From NCBI RefSeq assembly GCF_900128905.1, contig NZ_FQTV01000022.1, forward strand, positions 1 through 59,539: DNA of 59,539 nt. Reading direction: 5' to 3'. Below, piece by piece: positions 53,331 through 59,539 of this stretch; within the stretch, counting starts at the first letter, position 1; each line of letters begins with the position of its first letter. The translations under genes were made by a program, and so were the position numbers. The stretch is from Bacteroides luti. GTDB taxonomy: Bacteria > Bacteroidota > Bacteroidia > Bacteroidales > Bacteroidaceae. The notes beneath the pieces were generated by a model, which worked only from the letters and a program-made list of their open reading frames with translations, did no database searches and was not told the DNA's origin.

Positions 53331-55364
53331 TTAAATAAATAAACCAACAATGAGATCAATAATCTTAATTCCGATAAAAGGAACAATCACCCCTCCTCCG
53401 CCATAGATAAGCAAATTGCGTCTGAGCAGTGCAGAAGCACCTATCGGTTTATACTGAACTCCGGCTAAAGCCAATGGAATAAGTGCCGGAATAATCAGGG
53501 CATTAAAGATAATGGCAGAAAGAATAGCACTTTCGGGACTGTGCAACCCCATTACGTTCAAAGCTGCAAGCTGAGGTATAGACCACATGAACAATGCCGG
53601 AACAATGGCAAAATACTTAGCCACATCATTTGCTATGGAGAAAGTAGTCAGTGTACCACGAGTCATCAACAGTTGCTTACCAATCTCCACTACTTCTATC
53701 AATTTGGTAGGGTCGTTATCCAGATCCACCATATTACCGGCTTCCTTAGCTGCTTGCGTTCCACTATTCATGGCCACACCCACGTTTGCCTGTGCCAAAG
53801 CAGGAGCATCATTAGTTCCGTCACCCATCATTGCCACCAGTTTACCTGCTTCCTGTTCCTTCTTAATGTATTCCATCTTATCTTCAGGTTTGGCTTCAGC
53901 AATAAAATCGTCAACTCCTGCTTTTTCAGCAATGTATTTGGCTGTAAGCGGATTATCTCCGGTAACCATCACCGTCTTAACACCCATCTTCCTTAAACGT
54001 TCAAAGCGTTCCTGAATTCCCGGTTTTATAATATCCTGCAATTCAACCACTCCAACAATTTCCTTGTTCACACAAACCACCAGAGGCGTACCACCATTAT
54101 TTGCAATGGCCGAAGTCATTTCCTCTGTTTCTTTAGGGAACCTGTTTCCTGCAGCTTCAGCAATCCGGCGAATAGAGTCGAAAGCACCCTTGCGTATCTG
54201 CGTTCCATCCTGCAAATCAACACCCGAGCATTTTGTCTCTGCGGTAAACTTAATCATTCTGGCTCCTGTTGTATTCAGGTTTCTCATCCTGAGTCCCGAT
54301 TCTCTTCCCAGTTCCACGATAGATCTTCCTTCAGGCGTTTCGTCAGCCATGGAAGATAGCATACAAAACTCAATAAAAGCCCTTTTCTCCATTCCGTTTA
54401 CCGGATAAAATTTCGTAGCTTTCCGGTTACCAATTGTAATTGTACCGGTTTTATCTAGTAGCAAAGTATCCACATCGCCCGCAGTTTCCACAGCCTTACC
54501 CGATTTGGTAATTACATTTGCCCGTAAAGCTCTATCCATTCCCGCTATACCTATTGCCGAAAGCAATCCACCTATTGTAGTAGGAATAAGGCAAACAAAA
54601 AGAGAAATCAATGAAGCTATAGTGATAGTAGCCTTACTATAATCGGCCAGAGGTTTTAAAGTCATACACACAATAATAAAAACCAGTGTAAAACCAGCCA
54701 GTAAAATGGTCAAAGCTATTTCGTTCGGAGTTTTCTGACGAGATGCCCCTTCCACCAAAGCAATCATCTTATCAAGGAAGCTCTCTCCCGGTTGAGTAGT
54801 TACCATCACCTTTATTTCATCTGATAGTACTTTTGTACCTCCTGTAACAGAGCTCTTATCTCCTCCGGCTTCACGAATTACCGGCGCACTCTCCCCTGTT
54901 ATGGCACTTTCATCAATAGATGCCAGACCCTCAATAATCTCACCGTCAGCCGGAATAATATCTCCAGCCTCACATTCAAAGATATCACCCTTCCTCAATT
55001 TGGAACTGCTTACAATTTCTATTTTGCCGTTTATAAGTTGTTTGGCAGGAGTCTCCTCACGCGTCTTTCTCAGGCTGTCGGCCTGCGCTTTTCCCCTTGC
55101 TTCGGCTATTGCTTCGGCAAAGTTGGCAAACAGTAGCGTAATAAATAGAATAACAAATACAGTTATATTATACCCAAACGATCCCTGACTGCTATTAATG
55201 ACAGAGTACCCCGTAACAAAAAGCATCACAGCGGTAGCCACTTCAACAATAAACATAACCGGATTCTTAATCATCATCCGAGGATCTAACTTCACAAACG
55301 ATTGTTTAAGGCTTGCTTTTACTTGCTCTTTAGGAAATAAAGAGGTTATTTTATTTTTTTCCAT
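53331..55364 (-). CDS. kdpB: K+-transporting P-type ATPase subunit B
   Basis: A 677-residue catalytic subunit. The actuator TGES is at 157-160, the phosphorylated Asp304 is in LLLDKTGTIT, the nucleotide-binding region contains KGAFDS, and the hinge is MMGDGTNDAPAL. About seven transmembrane helices. ATP hydrolysis drives high-affinity K+ import through KdpA. Length matches E. coli KdpB (682). Confidence 0.98.
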   Translation of the reverse strand: MEKNKITSLFPKEQVKASLKQSFVKLDPRMMIKNPVMFIVEVATAVMLFVTGYSVINSSQGSFGYNITVFVILFITLLFANFAEAIAEARGKAQADSLRKTREETPAKQLINGKIEIVSSSKLRKGDIFECEAGDIIPADGEIIEGLASIDESAITGESAPVIREAGGDKSSVTGGTKVLSDEIKVMVTTQPGESFLDKMIALVEGASRQKTPNEIALTILLAGFTLVFIIVCMTLKPLADYSKATITIASLISLFVCLIPTTIGGLLSAIGIAGMDRALRANVITKSGKAVETAGDVDTLLLDKTGTITIGNRKATKFYPVNGMEKRAFIEFCMLSSMADETPEGRSIVELGRESGLRMRNLNTTGARMIKFTAETKCSGVDLQDGTQIRKGAFDSIRRIAEAAGNRFPKETEEMTSAIANNGGTPLVVCVNKEIVGVVELQDIIKPGIQERFERLRKMGVKTVMVTGDNPLTAKYIAEKAGVDDFIAEAKPEDKMEYIKKEQEAGKLVAMMGDGTNDAPALAQANVGVAMNSGTQAAKEAGNMVDLDNDPTKLIEVVEIGKQLLMTRGTLTTFSIANDVAKYFAIVPALFMWSIPQLAALNVMGLHSPESAILSAIIFNALIIPALIPLALAGVQYKPIGASALLRRNLLIYGGGGVIVPFIGIKIIDLIVGLFI

Positions 55365-55378
55365 ATTACTTCTTACAA

Positions 55379-57079
55379 TTATAAACTTAACAGTTCGGCA
55401 ATAGTGCTTAATGCATGTGTTGGGAAGAATGCCAAGGCAGCAATGATACAGATCACAGCAAAGGTCATTACACCAAACGTAGCAGTATCTGTTTTCAATG
55501 TTCCCGCACTTTCCGGAATAAATTTCTTTTTAGCCATCAAACCGGCAATAGCCACCTGACCAATTATAGGTATATATCTGCTGAGAATAAGAATCAGTCC
55601 TGTGGAATAGTTCCAAAAAGGAGTATTATCCTTTAAACCTTCAAATCCCGATCCATTATTTGCAGCACTGGATGTATATTCATAAAACATTTCACTCAGT
55701 CCGTGGTATGACGGATTATTGAGCCATCCGCCTTCCGCCGTAACCATTCCCTGATGATGAGTGTACAAGTAAGCAGCGACAGCTGTTCCCAGAAGAATCA
55801 TAAACGGATGAAAAAGAGCAAGAATAGTAGCAATCTTCATTTCCCTGGCTTCCACTTTCTTACCCAGTAATTCAGGAGTACGGCCTACCATCAGTCCGCT
55901 GATAAACACAGCTATAATAATGAAAATATAATAATTCAAGAAACCAACGCCTACACCGCCAAACCACGAGTTAATCTGCATATTCAACATCTCAACCATT
56001 CCCGAAAGCGGCTTCATGCTATCATGCATACCATTGACAGAACCATTGGAAGTGGCCGTAGTACTTGCACTCCACAAAGCAGTTGCAGCCGATCCTATCC
56101 TCACCTCTTTTCCTTCCATAGCTCCTCCACTTTGGCTGATACCTTTAATCAACGGATTGCCACTTGTTTCCTGCCAGGTAATAGTTCCCACACTAATGAT
56201 GTACCCCAAAAACATTACGGCAAAAATACTGTAAGCCAGTTTTTTCCTTTTCAGATAGAAACCAAATGCAAAGATCATAGCCATAGGGATAAGCATAATC
56301 GAGATACTCTCAACCAAATTGGATATAAAAGAAGGGTTTTCCAAAGGATGAGCAGAGTTAGCTCCAAAGAATCCTCCGCCGTTTGTTCCAAGTTGCTTTA
56401 TAGCAACAATTGCAGCAGCAGGACCCTGCGAAACAGTCTGACTAACTCCTTCAAGAGTATGAATAGATGCTTTTCCGTCAAAGCCCATAGGAACACCTTG
56501 TAGAATAAGCACAATACCAGCTATCAATGATAGCGGAAGAAGAATACGTGTGCAGCTTCTTACCAGGAAAAACCAGAAATTACCTATAGTCTGAGTAGTC
56601 TTTGCAGCCATAGCCTTCATTACTCCGGCCATAGCAGCCATACCGGTTGCCGCAGTAATAAACTGAAAAAGCATAACAACAAACAGCTGAGTAAAATAAG
56701 TCAATCCACTTTCACCGCTATAATGCTGCAGGTTACAGTTCACCAAAAAGCTGATGCTAGTATTAAAAGCCTGATCTGCACTTTGAGCAGCGTTACCATC
56801 CGGATTCAATGGCAACCAGTGTTGAGATACCAGTAAAATCATTCCCCAGAAAAACCAGAATAAGTTAAGCGTAAGCAGTGTGCCCAGAAACTTTTTCCAG
56901 CTCATTTCCTCTTTGGGGTTAATATTACAAAATCTATATATCGCATTTTCCACCGGAGAGATAAAGTCACTCCAGCTCTTCTCCCCCTTGTAAACCTTTG
57001 CAATGTGCTTTCCCAAGGGATAACTCAATGCAATCATCAAGACAATCTGTATTCCGTTGCCTATTAATTGTGTATTCAT
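55379..57079 (-). CDS. kdpA: K+-transporting ATPase subunit A
   Basis: A 566-residue channel-like subunit with about ten transmembrane helices and four K+-filter loops, including LVNCNLQHYSGE, GTNGGGFFGANSAHP and SAANNGSGFEG. The start is ATG 57079 (MNTQLIGNG), 4 bp after the kdpF stop. The longer frame from 57127 would overlap kdpF. It works with KdpB, KdpC and KdpF. Confidence 0.97.
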   Translation of the reverse strand: MNTQLIGNGIQIVLMIALSYPLGKHIAKVYKGEKSWSDFISPVENAIYRFCNINPKEEMSWKKFLGTLLTLNLFWFFWGMILLVSQHWLPLNPDGNAAQSADQAFNTSISFLVNCNLQHYSGESGLTYFTQLFVVMLFQFITAATGMAAMAGVMKAMAAKTTQTIGNFWFFLVRSCTRILLPLSLIAGIVLILQGVPMGFDGKASIHTLEGVSQTVSQGPAAAIVAIKQLGTNGGGFFGANSAHPLENPSFISNLVESISIMLIPMAMIFAFGFYLKRKKLAYSIFAVMFLGYIISVGTITWQETSGNPLIKGISQSGGAMEGKEVRIGSAATALWSASTTATSNGSVNGMHDSMKPLSGMVEMLNMQINSWFGGVGVGFLNYYIFIIIAVFISGLMVGRTPELLGKKVEAREMKIATILALFHPFMILLGTAVAAYLYTHHQGMVTAEGGWLNNPSYHGLSEMFYEYTSSAANNGSGFEGLKDNTPFWNYSTGLILILSRYIPIIGQVAIAGLMAKKKFIPESAGTLKTDTATFGVMTFAVICIIAALAFFPTHALSTIAELLSL

Positions 57080-57083
57080 TTCA

Positions 57084-57164
57084 CTAAAACTTTTCGGGTT
57101 TAATAAGAACGTAAACCATATAACCAAAAATGGCCAAGCCTAATATAAACAATGCTGTATACAT
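57084..57164 (-). CDS. kdpF: KdpF small membrane subunit (26 residues)
   Basis: A minus-strand ATG at 57164 opens 26 codons, MYTALFILGLAIFGYMV followed by a tail ending LIKPEKF, and stops at TAG 57084. One transmembrane helix and the final KPEKF are characteristic of KdpF, a lipid-like stabiliser of the Kdp complex. It directly precedes kdpA. Confidence 0.9.
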   Translation of the reverse strand: MYTALFILGLAIFGYMVYVLIKPEKF

Positions 57165-57173
57165 ATTCTAATT

Positions 57174-57266
57174 TTAAATATCTTCAAACCAGTTTATACA
57201 TACGAAAAAAAGCCAGAAGCAGAAACAGCCTGCAAGGCAACTTACTATAAAAAATAACGTGTTCAT
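57174..57266 (-). CDS. 30-residue membrane microprotein at the head of the kdp operon
   Basis: A minus-strand ATG at 57266 encodes MNTLFFIVSCLAGC then a Phe/Cys/Trp-rich helix and the tail INWFEDI, ending at TAA 57174, 9 bp before kdpF. It is one predicted transmembrane helix with three cysteines inside it. I recall similar tiny genes ahead of kdpF in other Bacteroidota but know of no assigned function. A structural or regulatory role in the Kdp complex is inferred. Confidence 0.65.
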   Translation of the reverse strand: MNTLFFIVSCLAGCFCFWLFFVCINWFEDI

Positions 57267-57460
57267 CTCATTCCTTTCTTTAAGAGTTATTATTTCTGTT
57301 ATGAATCACTTAAGCATATACCAATAGCATGCCAAAAGAATAATAACATACATATCTCTCAGTAAAACAACCGATTAATTAATAAAGTTCTTTTATCAGT
57401 CCGAAATGAACCTTTTCATTTTGATAGGGTTGCATATCGTTTTGGGTTACTTCATAACGA

Positions 57461-57687
57461 AATTACCCCGCATTAACAAAACTGACGTCTGTACGTAGCA
57501 GCTTGAATAGATCGATGCCTTCATGAAGGATTTAGAAGAATATATAGATTATTACAACAATAAAAGAATCAAATCAAGTTTAAAAGGAACGAGCCCAGTG
57601 CAATACCGGGCTCGTTCTCAAGCTTGTTAATATTTTAACTCGTCTAACTTTTTGGATTCACTTCAGTTCCTTTAATACGGGGTAATT
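57461..57687. repeat. Inverted repeat enclosing an IS3-family remnant
   Basis: AATTACCCCGCATTAA (57461-57476) and TTAATACGGGGTAATT (57672-57687) mirror each other and flank the transposase remnant. The remaining part of 57267-57789 shows no gene. Confidence 0.6.
57517..57665 (+). mobile_element. IS3-family right-end remnant with transposase C-terminus
   Basis: The frame 57517-57630 reads EEYIDYYNNKRIKSSLKG then TSPVQYR and a stop, the C-terminus of an IS3-family OrfB (rve integrase). It is followed by an inverted-repeat end, GTCTAACTTTTTGGATTCAC TTCA (ending at 57665). The rest of the element, including the catalytic Asp residues, is missing, so it is inactive. It lies between the NtrC-type regulator and the kdp operon. 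Confidence 0.8.
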
Positions 57688-57789
57688 CTGTAATTATTTA
57701 AAACAGAGCTTAAAGCCTGAGTCTTTATAACCTATATATATTCCAAAAAGGTCTTATTTCTTGATGAGTGGTGCTTAAAGCCTTTTTCC

Positions 57790-59133
57790 TTATAACTTGT
57801 ATTCCTCTATTTTCCGGTACAACGTAGTAAGACCAATTTTCAATAGGCGTGCTGTTTCTGTTTTGTTTCCTTTTGTATATTGCAGCACCCGTGCAATGTG
57901 TCTTCGTTCCATAGCCGCCAGTTCAAAGTTAGAATAACTCTTTCCGGCACTTTCTTCAAAGTGAGAATTTTGGATCTCTATCGGTAGGTCCTGTAGAGTA
58001 AGTTCCTCTTCATTGCAGACAATCAGACTACGTTCAATCACATTTCGTAATTCGCGGATATTACCTTTCCAGCTGTGCTGCTTCAAAGCTTCAATAAAAT
58101 CATCGCTCACCTTCACAGCTTTCCTTGATAACTTTGTGCCAAAATCATCTATCAAAGAATATGCAATCTGTTCAATATCTTCCCTACGGTCACGTAATGA
58201 TGGAAGATGAATCTGAAACACAGAAAGCCGGTAAAACAAATCTTCCCGAAAATGATTTTCCTCAATTTCTTTCCGAAGATCACGATTAGTGGCTGCAATA
58301 ATTCTGATGTTCACTTTAGTCGGTTTAGTCTCACCAACTTTTATAAACTCTCCCGTTTCCAGAATCCTCAACAACTTCGCCTGAAGATCGAAAGCCATTT
58401 CTCCTATCTCATCCAGAAAGATGGTTCCATTATTCGCCTCTTCAAACAAACCTTTCTTATCTTTCTGAGCTCCGGTAAACGCTCCGGCTTTGTAACCAAA
58501 CATCTCGCTTTCCAGCAGATCCTTGCTAAAAGAAGAACAGTTTACAGCCACAAAAGCTTTATCCTTGCGAGCACTACCACTATGAATAGCCTGAGCAAAG
58601 ACTTCCTTTCCTGTTCCAGTTTCACCGGTAAGCAGAACAGGTACATCGGTAACAGCCACCTTTTGTGCCAGCGAAACCGCTTCCTTTATCAACTTACTGT
58701 TACCTTGAATATTCTGAAACGAATATCTCCTTTCCATCTGTGCTTCCAACTTTTCCAGACGCCTGTTTATCAAAGCCTTCTCCATGGCCCTGCTTATCAG
58801 AGGAATAATCTTATTATTATCGTCGCCTTTGGTTATATAGTCGTAAGCTCCATTCTTTATAGCCTGCACCCCATCTGGAATATTGCCGTGAGCAGTAAGC
58901 AGCACCACTTCAGTCTGCGGAAACTGCTTTTTTATCTTCAAAACCAAATCCACACCATTGCCATCAGGTAAACGCACATCACAAAGCACCACTTCGGGAG
59001 AGCTAACCTCAATCTGCTTTAACCCCGACCTGCAATCGGTAGCCTGACAAACTTCGTATCCTTCCAGTTCCATCATCCTTGCCAGTAACTTGCGTATCTG
59101 GGCTTCATCATCAATAATAAGTACTTTGTTCAT
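57790..59133 (-). CDS. NtrC-family sigma-54-dependent response regulator
   Basis: A 447-residue regulator starting at ATG 59133 (MNKVLIIDDE). The receiver domain has Asp52 in VLCDVRLPDG. The AAA+ domain has Walker A GETGTGKE, the sigma-54-contact loop GAFTGA and Walker B FLDEIGEM. The C-terminal Fis-type helix-turn-helix ends in TARLLKIGLTTLYRKIEEYKL. It activates promoters read by sigma-54. Location upstream of the kdp operon and the absence of a KdpE-like OmpR regulator suggest it partners the kdp kinase. An IS3 remnant now separates it from the operon. Confidence 0.94.
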   Translation of the reverse strand: MNKVLIIDDEAQIRKLLARMMELEGYEVCQATDCRSGLKQIEVSSPEVVLCDVRLPDGNGVDLVLKIKKQFPQTEVVLLTAHGNIPDGVQAIKNGAYDYITKGDDNNKIIPLISRAMEKALINRRLEKLEAQMERRYSFQNIQGNSKLIKEAVSLAQKVAVTDVPVLLTGETGTGKEVFAQAIHSGSARKDKAFVAVNCSSFSKDLLESEMFGYKAGAFTGAQKDKKGLFEEANNGTIFLDEIGEMAFDLQAKLLRILETGEFIKVGETKPTKVNIRIIAATNRDLRKEIEENHFREDLFYRLSVFQIHLPSLRDRREDIEQIAYSLIDDFGTKLSRKAVKVSDDFIEALKQHSWKGNIRELRNVIERSLIVCNEEELTLQDLPIEIQNSHFEESAGKSYSNFELAAMERRHIARVLQYTKGNKTETARLLKIGLTTLYRKIEEYKL

Positions 59134-59452
59134 AATGTTTGTATTGCTATTATTCGTAAAAGCCATTCATACCTGAATGCCTGATGAAATTAATTAAATG
59201 CAAAGAAACTCTTTTTTTGTGAAAGTAATGAATAAGATGAGGTGTAAAATTGGCAAAGATATTTTCTCAAGCAATTGCCTGGAGTATAATACACATAAAG
59301 ACTGCTAAGATATAGTATTCAGATTAAACAGAAAGGCTCACGTTATTCCGGGAAAGGAGAGTTACATTGACAAAGGTAAATATAAAAGTAGATGCAATAG
59401 ATATTACCGCCCATGGATACACACCATGAAGTTATACACCAAGAAGGGTATA
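59134..59452. other. Intergenic region between the rRNA operon and the NtrC-type regulator
   Basis: I see no ORF of note and no clear promoter box. It contains a few short repeats of ACACCATG/TTATACACC. The regulator promoter is probably within it. Confidence 0.3.
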
Positions 59453-59453
59453 T

Positions 59454-59495
59454 ACAAAAAAAGAGTCCCATTCATACTTCATGAACAGGACTCTT
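59454..59495 (-). terminator. rRNA operon terminator
   Basis: On the minus strand AAGAGTCC and an inner GTTCAT/ATGAAT stem pair with GGACTCTT, followed by a run of seven T residues. Confidence 0.9.
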
Positions 59496-59502
59496 AGATA
59501 AA

Positions 59503-59539
59503 ACGGCAGCTACCTACTCTCCCACTGTTACGCAGTACC
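59503..59539 (-). rRNA. rrf: 5S ribosomal RNA, 3' end (partial)
   Basis: The minus strand reads GGTACTGCGTAACAGTGGGA, then GAGTAGGTAGCTGCCG, the conserved 3' end of Bacteroides-type 5S rRNA. The gene continues beyond the right edge and is followed by the terminator at 59454-59495. The exact mature 3' end may differ by a few bases. Confidence 0.92.

Noticed and set aside
57320..57335. Minus-strand TTGGCATGCTATTGGT as a sigma-54 (-24/-12) promoter for the kdp operon
   Set aside because: The GG-GC spacing is one base short and the -12 GC is GG, so it does not meet the consensus. It is kept only as a weak candidate.
57790..59133. KdpE-type OmpR response regulator
   Set aside because: The GAFTGA loop and AAA+ domain show that it is an NtrC-type activator.

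Overview
The window looks like a chromosomal segment of a Bacteroides-like member of the Bacteroidota. The evidence is a low-GC sequence, repeated promoters with the Bacteroides -7 box TAnnTTTG (several with a TTTG-like -33 box 19-20 nt upstream), little Shine-Dalgarno signal, a FeoA-FeoB fusion, LytTR/LytS signalling, DUF6252- and DUF3836-like secreted proteins, and many exported glycoside hydrolases (GH97, GH28, GH2, GH31, GH13).

Layout. 0.2-4.6 kb: GH97 gene divergent from a GH28-SGNH hydrolase pair. 5-6.2 kb: oxyR divergent from the remains of dps. 6.3-10.4 kb: a GH2 beta-galactosidase and a membrane-anchored AraC-type regulator. 10.6-12.1 kb: guaA. 12.3-15.1 kb: an AT-rich accessory block (WYL regulator; convergent HNH endonuclease, a tandem-repeat protein and a small protein). 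15.3-19 kb: a YtrA-type GntR/ABC-transporter operon with its operator on the promoter, bracketed by two 64-bp inverted-repeat elements. 19-22.2 kb: structured noncoding DNA and a GH31 gene. 22.5-35.9 kb: acyltransferase, flavin oxidoreductase, monooxygenase, tilS, feoAB with a Cys-rich partner, tRNA-Cys, Fic protein, glutamine synthetase, M48-like gene and a ModF-like ATPase. 36-44.7 kb: tricorn-like protease, lipoprotein, Arg/Asp-rich secreted protein, LytTR/LytS pair and a DUF5916 gene. 44.7-49.4 kb: GH13 amylase, isochorismatase-like hydrolase, PHP phosphatase and two small secreted proteins. 49.9-59.1 kb: a Kdp potassium-uptake operon (30-aa microprotein, kdpF, kdpA, kdpB, kdpC, a kdpD sensor fragment, then a separate histidine kinase) preceded by an NtrC-type regulator. 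The right edge enters the 3' end of a 5S rRNA, so an rRNA operon lies just outside.

Five genes are visibly broken: GH28 (in-frame TGA), GH2 (in-frame TAG), dps (almost all of the gene deleted while its OxyR-type promoter remains), the M48-like gene (one-base frameshift, and Ser in place of the first His of HExxH), and the DUF5916 gene (apparent internal deletion with a frame change). That density suggests ongoing gene decay, or sequence errors for the single-base cases.

The most unusual noncoding structures are: three arrays of four 10-bp CCAAT-like dyads at a 21-bp period (4887-4959, 10473-10545, 40147-40220); a duplicated promoter architecture at 40325 and 49647 with identical internal spacing, the second of which drives no visible gene; and four related AATCCTGC hairpins between 40.9 and 49.9 kb.
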